Notes: a model not told the origin generated them from the letters alone. A DNA stretch of 17,359 nt from an uncultured Bacteroidales bacterium (GCA_900552315.1 URZM01000029.1:1-17359); one strand, 5' to 3'; shown: positions 1 to 7,432, counted from the first letter of the stretch. Numbers and translations are program-made.

Positions 1-55
1 ACCGTGTGCGCCGAGGTGCCTAAACTCAATCCACATGTGGAGAAGATGCGGCAGA
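1..55 (+). repeat. 55-bp exact direct repeat, copy A (ispF fragment at left edge)
   Basis: Bases 1-55 are identical to 2081-2135 inside ispF and diverge at the next base (t at 56, c at 2136). Here the segment lies outside any ispF frame context and abuts the interior of a minus-strand GYF_2 gene. A perfect match of exactly 55 bases at the very end of the sequence fits a k-mer overlap left by a de Bruijn assembler. A real tandem-duplication breakpoint is the alternative. Confidence 0.9.
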
Positions 56-407
56 TCTTGGGGGCGGCTGTGGGGGCGGCGGGCTCGGGGACTTGGGCTG
101 ACGCCGGGCCTCCTGCATCTTGGGCGGCCTTGTCCCGGGCCGTGCGTGCCTCTTGCTCGCTGCGTGCCGCGAGCTCGGGCTGCTGTTGCTTCTGGCGCTC
201 CCGTTCTTTCTCTTCTTCCCTTAGGCGGCGCGACTCTGATTCCTGCTTGGCGAAATATTCCTGGATTTCAGGTACGTCGCCGGCGTCCTGCCAGTTGGAC
301 CATCCCGGCGCCCACACGCGCGATTTGGGGTTGAGTCCGTACTGCTCAAGCTCCTCAAGCTCCAGAGGACCGCGATTCTCATCGTTATATAAGATGTAGT
401 ATTTCAT
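1..407 (-). CDS. GYF_2 (DUF4339) domain protein, 3'-truncated at window edge
   Basis: Reading the minus strand from the ATG at 407-405 gives an open frame that runs off the left edge. Residues 2-50 form a GYF_2/DUF4339 domain: it starts MKYYILYNDENRGPLELEEL, followed by the characteristic VWAPGWSNWQDAGDVPE. Residues 52-95 are highly charged (Glu, Arg, Gln) and probably a coiled coil. Residues 97-117 are a Pro/Ala-rich linker. In this family GYF_2 usually sits at the N-terminus, often ahead of membrane segments, so the missing C-terminus may hold them; that is inference. Only 56-407 (117 codons) is credible gene sequence. Bases 1-55 copy ispF and just happen to stay open in this frame. The gene diverges from porV. 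A TAnnTTTG box at 438-431 sits 23 nt before the start codon. The binding partner is unknown. Confidence 0.8.
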   Translation of the reverse strand, partial: MKYYILYNDENRGPLELEELEQYGLNPKSRVWAPGWSNWQDAGDVPEIQEYFAKQESESRRLREEEKERERQKQQQPELAARSEQEARTARDKAAQDAGGPASAQVPEPAAPTAAPKICRIFSTCGLSLGTSAHT

Positions 408-560
408 GATTCTGCGGATTTGATTTGCCGCAAATTTACGAAAAAAATTCAATACTTGGGTCACCTGTGGCCAAGTGATGGGATATTTTCACAATAAATC
501 GGCGTGATTCAAGTTTATAAAAGAGGAAAGGAATTGTTTTTCTCACACTATTTATCCGCG
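408..560. promoter_or_regulatory. Divergent intergenic region between GYF_2 gene and porV
   Basis: This AT-richer stretch separates two genes pointing away from each other. On the minus strand TAAATTTG (438-431) matches the Bacteroidetes -7 consensus TAnnTTTG and would serve the GYF_2 gene, but no good TTTG -33 box is placed at the right distance. On the plus strand I found no convincing TAnnTTTG for porV; TATTTTCA at 484-491 is the closest and has two mismatches. CTTGG (455-459) and CCAAG (471-475) form a short interrupted inverted repeat that could be an operator, but this is weak. A purine-rich AAGAGGAAAGGAA at 520-532 lies too far from the chosen porV start to be its ribosome-binding site. 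Confidence 0.45.
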
Positions 561-1778
561 ATGAATCTTAAATTCAAATATTTAGCCTGTACGTCACTGG
601 TGTTGCTGTGTGCGCTGCCGCTTCGGGCTGAGAACGACATAAAGGATAACGAGTTCAACCCTGTGAACACCGGTGTCACCACCTTGGGCATCACGCCCGA
701 CGCGCGTGGTTCGGCTATGGGCAACCTGGGTGCGGCTACCGACCCGGACATCAACTCCCAGTTCTGGAACCCCTCCAAGTATGCTTTCGCTTACAGCAGC
801 GGCGGCCTCGGCATATCGTATACGCCATGGTTGCGCAAACTGGTCAACGACATATTCCTCGCAGACCTGTCGGGGTATATGAAGCTGGGCAGCGGCGACA
901 ACCAGGCTCTCTCGGCCTCGTTCCGCTATTTCTCGTTGGGCGAGGTGACCACCAACGACGGGGAAGGTACTGTTATACAGACCATAAACCCTTATGAGTT
1001 CGCTTTCGATGTGGGTTATTCCCGCAAGCTGTCCGAGAAATTCTCTATGGGCGTGGTGCTTCGCTACATCCTTTCCGACCTCTCGTACAACGACGCGTAC
1101 TCCGGCGAGCAGACCACGGCGGCTTCGGCTTTTGCCGCCGACATTTCGGGCTACTACGTCACCTACCCGATGGTGGGCCGCAACGAGTGCCAGTTCGCCT
1201 GGGGTTTCAACATCTCCAACATAGGCTCGAAGGTGAGCTACAACCATGGCACCAATAATGCTTTCCTGCCCACCAATCTGCGCTTGGGAGCCAATTTCAT
1301 GTTCCCTCTTGCCGACTACAACACCTTGGCCTTCGGCCTTGATCTCAACAAGCTGCTCGTGCCCACCAAACCCCGCACAAAGAATTATGATATGGACAGC
1401 CAGGAGGGACAGGAGGAATACGAGAAGGCTCTGGACGACTGGGAGAACATGTCGCCTATCACAGGTATATTCAAAAGCTTTTCCGACGCCCCCGGCGGAT
1501 TCAAGGAGGAGCTGCAGGAAATCAATTTCTCGCTCGGCGCAGAGTATGCCTACAACCAGCAGTTCTTCGCCCGTTTGGGATATTATTACGAGAACGCCAA
1601 CAAGGGAGGACGCTCTTATTTCGGCATAGGCGCGGGATTCTCTCTCAACGTGGTCCCGCTGGGCGCCTCGTACATGATTGCCACCGCCCAGAGCTCGCCT
1701 CTGGACCAGACCCTGCGCTTCACGCTTTCGTTTGACATGGACGGACTCAAGGACTTGCTCGGCAAGCGCCGCAAATAA
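561..1778 (+). CDS. porV: Type IX secretion system outer-membrane protein PorV (LptO)
   Basis: PorV is a 14-strand-type outer-membrane barrel of the T9SS. It takes cargo after translocation and delivers it to the PorU-containing attachment complex. The product is 405 aa, close to the usual PorV length (about 390). The N-terminal part of the mature protein has the family pattern: GITPDARGSAMGNLGAATDP followed by NSQFWNPSKYAF. The C-terminus ends in an amphipathic strand with LDQTLRFTLSFDMD, typical of PorV. I chose ATG 561 because it begins a clean signal peptide (residues 1-23, cut after LRA). The in-frame ATG at 504 would add 19 residues, including charged ones, ahead of it. ispF follows after 11 nt. 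PorQ is a related barrel, but the length and the ending favour PorV. Its likely partner, porU, lies 1.4 kb downstream. Confidence 0.88.
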   Translation: MNLKFKYLACTSLVLLCALPLRAENDIKDNEFNPVNTGVTTLGITPDARGSAMGNLGAATDPDINSQFWNPSKYAFAYSSGGLGISYTPWLRKLVNDIFLADLSGYMKLGSGDNQALSASFRYFSLGEVTTNDGEGTVIQTINPYEFAFDVGYSRKLSEKFSMGVVLRYILSDLSYNDAYSGEQTTAASAFAADISGYYVTYPMVGRNECQFAWGFNISNIGSKVSYNHGTNNAFLPTNLRLGANFMFPLADYNTLAFGLDLNKLLVPTKPRTKNYDMDSQEGQEEYEKALDDWENMSPITGIFKSFSDAPGGFKEELQEINFSLGAEYAYNQQFFARLGYYYENANKGGRSYFGIGAGFSLNVVPLGASYMIATAQSSPLDQTLRFTLSFDMDGLKDLLGKRRK

Positions 1779-1789
1779 CACCAGGCTGT

Positions 1790-2263
1790 ATGATACGGGT
1801 AGGATTTGGATTTGACGTACATCGTTTCGCGGCAGGCAGGGAGCTGTGGCTGTGTGGGGTGAAGGTGCCTCACACCGAAGGCTTGCTGGGGCACAGTGAC
1901 GCTGACGTGGCGCTCCATGCCTTGTGTGACGCGCTCCTCGGCGCGGCCGCAATGAGGGACATAGGCTATCATTTCCCGGACACGGACCCTGCCTACAAGG
2001 GGGCCGACTCCAAGGTGCTTCTCGCCCGCGTGGTGCAGTTGATAGGAGAGCGGGGCTACGAGGTGGGGAATGTGGACATCACCGTGTGCGCCGAGGTGCC
2101 TAAACTCAATCCACATGTGGAGAAGATGCGGCAGACCGTGGCCGACATACTCCGGACAGATGTTGACTGTGTGAGCATCAAGGCCACGACCACCGAGGGA
2201 CTCGGCTTCACCGGACGCAGGGAAGGTATAGCCGCATACGCCACCTGCCTTATTTCAAAATGA
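1790..2263 (+). CDS. ispF: 2-C-methyl-D-erythritol 2,4-cyclodiphosphate synthase IspF
   Basis: This cytoplasmic enzyme of the MEP isoprenoid pathway converts CDP-methylerythritol 2-phosphate to the 2,4-cyclodiphosphate, releasing CMP. At 157 aa it has the normal full length. The metal-binding residues are visible as Asp9 and His11 in GFGFDVHR and His43 in the helix after GHSDAD (34-39). DIGYHFPDTD spans 57-66, and the nucleotide-binding KATTTEGLGF spans 131-140. No key residue is missing. The gene starts 11 nt after porV, and its stop overlaps the next start (ATGA at 2260-2263), suggesting translational coupling to the GH25 gene. Bases 2081-2135, coding for about residues 98-115, recur exactly at the left edge of the window; the copy here is the genuine one because it lies in an intact gene. 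Confidence 0.97.
   Translation: MIRVGFGFDVHRFAAGRELWLCGVKVPHTEGLLGHSDADVALHALCDALLGAAAMRDIGYHFPDTDPAYKGADSKVLLARVVQLIGERGYEVGNVDITVCAEVPKLNPHVEKMRQTVADILRTDVDCVSIKATTTEGLGFTGRREGIAAYATCLISK
2081..2135 (+). repeat. 55-bp exact direct repeat, copy B (inside ispF)
   Basis: This is the in-gene copy of the sequence at 1-55, in direct orientation 2080 bp away. The ispF frame is intact through it, so this is the native context. Confidence 0.9.
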
Positions 2264-2991
2264 AGATACCGTCGGTTCATGACATACTTGTCTCGGTCGG
2301 GTTCCTGGCGGTGCTTGCCGTGCTGTTCTTCGCGGGCAAATGGGCATGGGACACATATCGCACCCCAAGGGCCGATGTGGATTTCTCCCGCTATCCTGTC
2401 AGGGGAATCGACGTGTCCGCGCATAATGGCGACATCGATTTCGACAAGGTCAGGAAAGCGGGCATAAGTTTCGTGTGGATAAAGGCCAGCGAGGGGGAGA
2501 CGCTTCGCGATTCCAGATTCGAGAAAAACCATGCCGCAGCCTCTGCCGCAGGGCTGCGCACGGGAGCATATCATTTTTTCCGGTTCGACTGCGACGGGGT
2601 CATGCAGGCCATGAACCTGTGCCAGGCTCTCGGCGACATACGTCCCGACATGGGAGTGGCCATCGATGTGGAGCTGCAGAACAATGCCGAAGGGGTGCCT
2701 GACCAGACCGTCATAGCCAATCTCGAGAGCATGACCGACTATCTGGCCATGCGTGGGCTTCCGGTCACTTTCTATTCGAACAAGGAGGGTTACACCCGTT
2801 TCCTGAAGGAACGCTTCGCTGAATACCCGCTCTGGATATGCTCCTTCACCGACTGGGAACCTCTCGAAGAGGGAGAGCCTTGGACTTTCTGGCAGTATTC
2901 CCACGCAGGGAGCGTGAAGGGAGTGGAGGGCAAGGTTGACGAGAACGTGTTCAACGGCACCGCCGGAGCGCTTGCAGCGTATCCGGAGTGA
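2260..2991 (+). CDS. Membrane-anchored GH25 family muramidase (lysozyme)
   Basis: GH25 enzymes cleave the beta-1,4 bond between N-acetylmuramic acid and N-acetylglucosamine in peptidoglycan. The 243-aa product has one N-terminal hydrophobic segment (about residues 10-27) without a clear signal-peptidase site, so it is probably anchored with its domain in the periplasm. The GH25 domain covers about 47-240. Visible motifs are GIDVSAHNGDIDF with Asp51, FVWIKASEG (71-79), the catalytic pair Asp136 and Glu138 in VAIDVEL, FYSNKEGY (171-178), WTFWQYSHAG (208-217) and VDENVF around Asp227. All expected acidic residues are present, so it is likely active. It overlaps ispF by 4 nt (ATGA) and is followed by a terminator. 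Being close to porV and porU, it might make room in the cell wall for envelope machinery, which is inference. Confidence 0.9.
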   Translation: MKIPSVHDILVSVGFLAVLAVLFFAGKWAWDTYRTPRADVDFSRYPVRGIDVSAHNGDIDFDKVRKAGISFVWIKASEGETLRDSRFEKNHAAASAAGLRTGAYHFFRFDCDGVMQAMNLCQALGDIRPDMGVAIDVELQNNAEGVPDQTVIANLESMTDYLAMRGLPVTFYSNKEGYTRFLKERFAEYPLWICSFTDWEPLEEGEPWTFWQYSHAGSVKGVEGKVDENVFNGTAGALAAYPE

Positions 2992-3012
2992 GCCTCGCCA
3001 TCAGGCTTTTTT
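2991..3012 (+). terminator. Intrinsic terminator after the GH25 gene
   Basis: AGCCT (2991-2995) and AGGCT (3003-3007) form a 5-bp stem around a 7-nt loop, followed by a T run ending at 3012. It begins at the last base of the GH25 stop codon. The stem is short, but the position and T-tract fit a rho-independent terminator closing the porV-ispF-GH25 unit. Confidence 0.6.
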
Positions 3013-3048
3013 AACAGAGGTGTTTGCAATATTTAACAATACGCGCGC

Positions 3049-3078
3049 GTTATATGTATGCCAAAGTATGTATCTTTG
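3049..3078 (+). promoter_or_regulatory. Probable porU promoter
   Basis: TATCTTTG at 3071-3078 is a perfect match to the Bacteroidetes -7 consensus TAnnTTTG. Upstream, GTTA (3049-3052) lies at about the right distance for the -33 element but matches TTTG poorly. Transcription would start near 3085, giving a leader of about 67 nt before the porU ATG. It lies just after the terminator at 2991-3012, as expected for an independent porU transcript. Confidence 0.6.
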
Positions 3079-3088
3079 CATATTCTAA

Positions 3089-3126
3089 CGCCGCGAGGCG
3101 GCGCATGGCTTCATCGCCGGTGCGGC
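3089..3126 (+). other. Two GC-rich hairpins in the porU leader
   Basis: CGCCGC (3089-3094) and GCGGCG (3098-3103) form a perfect 6-bp GC stem with a 3-nt loop. GCCG (3116-3119) and CGGC (3123-3126) form a second, 4-bp stem with a GTG loop. Both fall between the predicted transcription start and the porU ATG. They might stabilise the messenger or modulate translation. No known riboswitch or leader family was recognised. Confidence 0.4.
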
Positions 3127-3151
3127 CGCTACGAAATATCGACATCTCTTT

Positions 3152-6100
3152 ATGCACAAATCACACCTTCATATTTCATTGCTCTCCCTGGCAGTCTTGG
3201 CCGGGGCCGGTTGTCATATCCCTGTGGCCCGGGCGCTCCCGCTGGACCATTACGCGCCGAGCTCGCGTATGGCCCAGGGCAAATGGGTAAAGATCAGGGT
3301 CAAGGAAGACGGCATGCAGTTCGTAAGCGACGAGCAGCTGAAGAGCATGGGTTTCTCTTCGCCGGAACAAGTGCGGGTGTACGGCTACGGCGGTCGCCGT
3401 CTGCCGCAGACACTGGACTCTTCATACGCCGACGACCTGCCCCTGCAGCTGTCGGTGCGCACAGGCTCGGGCCTGATGTTTTTCGGCACAGGCACGGTGA
3501 ACTGGTACCTGAGCGGCGGAATGGTGCTGCATGAACAGAACCCGTACAGCACCGGCTCGTATTATTTCCTGAGCGACGCTCCCTTGCGCGAGGGGGAGAG
3601 TGCCGATGTGGAGGCGTTGAAGACCGCATACGGCTCGGACGACCCGCGTGTGACCTCCTCCACGCAGTATCTGCTGCACGAGACCGAGACCACGGCTGCC
3701 GGCAATACAGGCTCTGACCTGTTGGGCGAGGATTTCCGAACCACATCCACCCGCACCTTCACCTTCGAGCTTCCCGGAGCCGTGAACGAGGATGTGGATT
3801 ACAGGGTGTCTTTCGGGGCCAAGGCAGGTGGAAACTCCACCATTACTTACAGCGTTGGCGATGAACAGATAGGCCAGTCGACCATCAACGTAAACAAAAC
3901 CAGCGAAGATGTTCACATACAGTTGGCGCGCACCTCGCTGAAAGGCTTCCAAAGCGAACCCGGCAAAGGGGCCTTGACGATAAAATATTCCGGTTCAGGT
4001 GTGATATACAAGGCCAATCTCGATTTCATAGAATGTAGCTACGAGCGGGCTCTCGTCAAGGAGAAGGGCCAGCCTCTCGTATTCCATTATAACGTGGGTC
4101 GCGGCAGTCATCCTGTGTTCAATGTCTCGGGAATCGGTGCCGGCACGCTTGTGTGGGATGTCACAGACCCCGTGTCACCTTGTCCTGTAGACTATGACCT
4201 GAACGGTGATGTGGCGAGCTTCGCCCCGGAAGCCCAGGGGTTGCGCCGTTATGCCGTGTTCGACATTTCCGACGCCGGGATGGCTCCCGAGTCCGCAGGA
4301 CGTGTGGTGAACCAGGACATACATGCCCTGGAGACTCCTCAGATGCTTATCATCTCTCCAAAAGAGTTCAAGTCTCAGGCCGACAGGGTGGCGCAGTTGC
4401 ACGCTGAGGTGGACGGCATGAGAGTCCAGGTGTTCACCCCCGAAGAGATATACAACGAGTTCTCGAGCGGCACGCCTGACGTGACCGCTTTCCGCAAGCT
4501 CATGAAGATGTGGTATGACCGCACTGCCTCGCAACCTGAGGACGAGCGCTTCGCCTACTGCCTGCTCATGGGCCGCGCCACTTACGACCAGCGCAAGCTT
4601 ACGGAGAACCTTCGCGGCTCTTCCTATCCCAGGGTGCTGACCTGGGAAAGCACCCTGAACCCGGCAAACTCGTCAGATAATCTGATTGAAACGAGGTCTT
4701 ATGTCAGCGACAATTACATAGCCATGCTTGATGACAGCGGCTCCATGTCTTTCGACATGAACACCTCCAAGTTGCGTGTCGGAGTGGGACGCATGCCGGT
4801 CAAGTCTCTCTCTGAGGCACGCTCCATGGTCGACAAGCTGATGACCTTTGTCAAGAGCCCGGACTATGGTGCCTGGCGAAACAACGTGCTGATTCTGGCC
4901 GACGACGGCGACCACGCCGTCCACGCCACGCAGAGCCAGAGCATGTATGAGCGGATGCTGTCCAATGGAGGTGAACATAACCTTTATGAGCGTATGTATA
5001 TAGACGCATACGAGTACGGCGCCGGTTCGTATAAGAAGACTTACCCGCAGGCCAAGGCACGCATGCTCAAGCTCATAGAGGAGGGCATCGGTCTGTGGAC
5101 CTACATAGGACATGCCAATCCCACATCCCTCACGGCAGAGGACATGTGGACGTACACCGACATGATTTCGATGACGAACAAGCGCTGGCCGGTGCTGTAC
5201 ACCGCCTCTTGCGAGTTCATCCGTTTCGATGCTGACGGAGTCTCCGGATGCGAGAGCATGTGGCTGCACCCGGAGGCCGGAATCATAGCCGCCATAGCGG
5301 CCAACAGAAAGGTGTACATGGGTCAAAACGGTTCGCTTAGCAATGCAATAGGGACGAATTATTTCCGCAGGGGCGCCGACAACATGCCTCGCCGTCTTGG
5401 TCAGGTGTACATGGATGCTGTCAACGCAGTTGAAACAGGCAGAGACGACAGCAACAGACACAGGTTCGCCCTGATGGGAGATCCTGCCATGCGTGTGCCG
5501 CTGCCACCCTATCAGGTAAAGGTGGAGACGCTGGCAGGCTGTGAGATTGACACCATCTCCGACTCAGCCAACTACCCTGTGGTGCCGGGGCTGAGCAAGG
5601 TGAGGATGACCGGCTCGGTCGTTGCTCCGGACGGCACTCCCGCCACCGGCTTCAACGGCACGGTGGTGCCTACTCTCTATGACGCCGAGGTGGTGGTGAC
5701 CACCAACGGCCATGCCACAAATTCCCAAAAGAGTGACGGCAAGCAGATCAGTTACAATGACCGCAAGAACCGACTCTTCACCGGCAATTTCCCGGTTAAG
5801 GACGGCAAGTGGGAGGCCACACTCCTGATTCCTGAGGAGATTGAGAACAATTTCACGCAAGCGAGGGTGACGCTTTACGCCAACGCCGGTGAAGGAGGCT
5901 CGATGCCTGACGCAATAGGCTCTGCCGACAAGTTCTATGTCTATGGATGGGACGACAACGGGACGGAGGACACCACCGACCCGGAGATTATCTACATGTA
6001 TCTCAACAGCAGCGCCTTCCGCAGCGGAGCCACGGTTGGCCCGGACCCGGTGTTCAAAGCCAAGGTGCGTGACGACAGCGGCATAAACATCTCCACGAGC

Positions 6101-6616
6101 GGAGTGGGCCGTCTGCTCACCGTGACCGTGGACGCCAACAAGGTGTATGACAACATAGCGGACTACTATGTCACAGACCTCACCGACCCCGGCATGGGTA
6201 CCGTCACTTATCCTCTCACGGGACTTGCCGAGGGAGACCACACGCTTGATTTCCTGGTATGGGACAACGCCGGCAACAGTACCCGTTCCTCTTTCAAGTT
6301 CAAGATAGCGCCGCGCAGCGAGCTTCCTGACCTTGACATCTTCACGGACGCGAGTCCTGCCATCAGCTCTGTGACCTTCTACATAAATTCCAAAGAGGCC
6401 GTGCAGGGTGTAGTGGAGGTGTTCGACCTCTCAGGCCGCAGAATCTGGTACTCCGAAGCTCCGCGAGGCGACGGGGCGCTCTCGGCCCGATGGAACCTGA
6501 CCGACAATGGCGGTTCCCGTGTGCCGAGGGGTATATACCTGTATCGCGCCACGGTGCGCGACGCCGCAGGCAACGAGAAGAAGGCCACCAAGAAATTTGC
6601 GGTGGGCAATCCCTAA
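3152..6616 (+). CDS. porU: Type IX secretion system sortase PorU (C25 family)
   Basis: PorU is the surface sortase of the T9SS: it removes the C-terminal signal from cargo and attaches the cargo to anionic LPS, in a complex with PorV, PorQ and PorZ. The 1154-aa length matches P. gingivalis PorU (about 1158). It has a signal peptide (residues 1 to about 28, ending ARA) and the N-terminal PorU region beginning KWVKIRV at 44. The gingipain-like C25 domain spans about 390-780. The catalytic pair is His654 in YIGHAN and Cys687 in TASCEF; their 33-residue spacing is that of gingipains and PorU. The domain closes with LMGDPAMRVPLP near 773. Ig-like regions follow, then a FlgD-like C-terminal domain from about 1069 (VEVFDLSGRRIW, later VPRGIYLYR). 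It has its own promoter and leader, and a hairpin lies at its end. The TASCEF-type active site marks this copy, rather than the one at 8078, as the canonical PorU. Confidence 0.92.
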   Translation: MHKSHLHISLLSLAVLAGAGCHIPVARALPLDHYAPSSRMAQGKWVKIRVKEDGMQFVSDEQLKSMGFSSPEQVRVYGYGGRRLPQTLDSSYADDLPLQLSVRTGSGLMFFGTGTVNWYLSGGMVLHEQNPYSTGSYYFLSDAPLREGESADVEALKTAYGSDDPRVTSSTQYLLHETETTAAGNTGSDLLGEDFRTTSTRTFTFELPGAVNEDVDYRVSFGAKAGGNSTITYSVGDEQIGQSTINVNKTSEDVHIQLARTSLKGFQSEPGKGALTIKYSGSGVIYKANLDFIECSYERALVKEKGQPLVFHYNVGRGSHPVFNVSGIGAGTLVWDVTDPVSPCPVDYDLNGDVASFAPEAQGLRRYAVFDISDAGMAPESAGRVVNQDIHALETPQMLIISPKEFKSQADRVAQLHAEVDGMRVQVFTPEEIYNEFSSGTPDVTAFRKLMKMWYDRTASQPEDERFAYCLLMGRATYDQRKLTENLRGSSYPRVLTWESTLNPANSSDNLIETRSYVSDNYIAMLDDSGSMSFDMNTSKLRVGVGRMPVKSLSEARSMVDKLMTFVKSPDYGAWRNNVLILADDGDHAVHATQSQSMYERMLSNGGEHNLYERMYIDAYEYGAGSYKKTYPQAKARMLKLIEEGIGLWTYIGHANPTSLTAEDMWTYTDMISMTNKRWPVLYTASCEFIRFDADGVSGCESMWLHPEAGIIAAIAANRKVYMGQNGSLSNAIGTNYFRRGADNMPRRLGQVYMDAVNAVETGRDDSNRHRFALMGDPAMRVPLPPYQVKVETLAGCEIDTISDSANYPVVPGLSKVRMTGSVVAPDGTPATGFNGTVVPTLYDAEVVVTTNGHATNSQKSDGKQISYNDRKNRLFTGNFPVKDGKWEATLLIPEEIENNFTQARVTLYANAGEGGSMPDAIGSADKFYVYGWDDNGTEDTTDPEIIYMYLNSSAFRSGATVGPDPVFKAKVRDDSGINISTSGVGRLLTVTVDANKVYDNIADYYVTDLTDPGMGTVTYPLTGLAEGDHTLDFLVWDNAGNSTRSSFKFKIAPRSELPDLDIFTDASPAISSVTFYINSKEAVQGVVEVFDLSGRRIWYSEAPRGDGALSARWNLTDNGGSRVPRGIYLYRATVRDAAGNEKKATKKFAVGNP

Positions 6617-6643
6617 GAGAGTCGTACAAATGTACAACTCTCT
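6616..6643 (+). terminator. Hairpin at the end of porU, terminator without a strong T-tract
   Basis: AGAGAGT (6616-6622) pairs perfectly with ACTCTCT (6637-6643). After one C/A mismatch, GTAC pairs with GTAC around an AAAT loop. The element starts on the last base of the porU stop codon. No T run follows, so it may be a weak terminator, a 3'-end stabiliser or a processing site. Confidence 0.5.
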
Positions 6644-6684
6644 AAGAGCATGCGGATGGCGGTGAAACCGGTCTTGCGGCCGAT

Positions 6685-6715
6685 TTTGCCGTCTCGCGGA
6701 TTTTTGTTAATTTTG
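6685..6715 (+). promoter_or_regulatory. rex promoter, near-perfect Bacteroidetes type
   Basis: TTTG (6685-6688) is followed by exactly 19 nt and then TAATTTTG (6708-6715), matching the Bacteroidetes housekeeping-sigma consensus TTTG-N19-TAnnTTTG. Transcription should start near 6722, leaving a leader of about 60 nt. It helps fix the rex start: the in-frame ATG at 6650 lies upstream of this promoter and would not be on the transcript. Confidence 0.8.
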
Positions 6716-6719
6716 ACAA
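6704..6719. promoter_or_regulatory. Candidate Rex operator overlapping the -7 box
   Basis: TTGTTAATTTTGACAA is an imperfect palindrome (12 of 16 positions symmetric) with TTGT and ACAA ends, as in known Rex sites (TTGTGAA-N4-TTCACAA). Here the inner gap is 2 nt, not the usual 4, and part of the match comes from the promoter box itself. Sitting on the -7 element of rex, it would suit negative autoregulation released by NADH. Binding is inferred only. Confidence 0.4.
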
Positions 6720-6781
6720 TTGAAAGTGCCGGGTCCACTCGGTTGCGAACAGCCGGGTACCCGTGTGTCTCCATAACCCAG

Positions 6782-7429
6782 ATGACTACCTCTGAAAACT
6801 ACATATTGCCGGAGCCTACGTTGCGCCGTATGCCGTGGTATCTCGCTTATATCGAGATTCTCAGGGCCACAGGGGCGAAGACGGTTTCGACCACACGCAT
6901 ATCCAGGGCCCTGAATGTCGACTCCTCGCAGATAGCCAAGGACCTCTCTTTCCTGAATATCAAGGGGAAGACCCGTATCGGCTACGACATAGCCGATCTG
7001 TCCGCCGCGCTGCGGGATTTCCTCGGATTCTCCCGCGCCCACAACGCCATAATAGTCGGTATAGGCTCCTTGGGAGGGGCGTTGCTCCATGACAAGGGTC
7101 TCGCGAAATACGGCCTGAACATTGTGGCCGGCTTTGACGTGGACCCCCGGGTGGCGGGCACCACCATAAGCGGCGTGCCCGTATATGGCGTGGAGGAGAT
7201 GGAGAAGGTGCGCAGGGCCACCGGCGCGGAGATAGGGATACTCACCGTGCCTGCTGACAAGGCGCAGCTCACAGCCGACATAATGGTGAGCACCGGCATC
7301 AAGGCGATATGGAATTTTACGCCTTACCGGGTGCGCGTGGCCGAGGGAATAGTGATGGCCAACACCTCCATCTATGCGCACTTGGCCTTGATTTACAACC
7401 GGCTTAATGCCGACATGAGCGGCTGTTGA
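6782..7429 (+). CDS. rex: Redox-sensing transcriptional repressor Rex
   Basis: Rex is a homodimeric repressor that binds DNA when NAD+ dominates and lets go when NADH rises. From ATG 6782 the protein is 215 aa, the usual family size. Starting at the in-frame ATG 6650 would add 44 unrelated residues and include the promoter. Residues 8-70 form the winged-helix domain: PEPTLRRMPWYL, then STTRISRALNVDSSQIAKDL, then the wing GKTRIGYDI. The Rossmann NAD(H)-binding domain follows, with GIGSLG (93-98) and an acidic residue, Asp119, in GFDVDP. The C-terminus (SIYAHLALIYNRL) is the domain-swapped helix. A strong promoter with an overlapping Rex-like palindrome lies upstream. The next gene begins 3 nt after the stop, so the two are almost surely cotranscribed. 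Confidence 0.95.
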   Translation: MTTSENYILPEPTLRRMPWYLAYIEILRATGAKTVSTTRISRALNVDSSQIAKDLSFLNIKGKTRIGYDIADLSAALRDFLGFSRAHNAIIVGIGSLGGALLHDKGLAKYGLNIVAGFDVDPRVAGTTISGVPVYGVEEMEKVRRATGAEIGILTVPADKAQLTADIMVSTGIKAIWNFTPYRVRVAEGIVMANTSIYAHLALIYNRLNADMSGC

Positions 7430-7432
7430 GAT

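Noticed and set aside
53..58. AGATCT palindrome at the end of the 55-bp repeat as a ligation or recombination site
   Set aside because: A 6-bp palindrome is expected by chance and only three of its bases belong to the shared repeat.
475..492. GTGA and TCAC inverted arms upstream of porV as a Rex or CRP site
   Set aside because: The arms are 10 nt apart, whereas both Rex and CRP-type sites need 6. The remaining positions do not match.
594..1952. Long minus-strand open frame opposite porV
   Set aside because: It is the antisense shadow of a clear porV gene in GC-rich DNA. Its translation has no recognisable domain and it crosses into ispF.
3024..3290. Possible small leader ORF ahead of porU (also an ATG at 3105 in the same frame)
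   Set aside because: It overlaps the porU start out of frame and has no ribosome-binding site or recognisable sequence. ATG 3105 could be translated, but nothing supports it.
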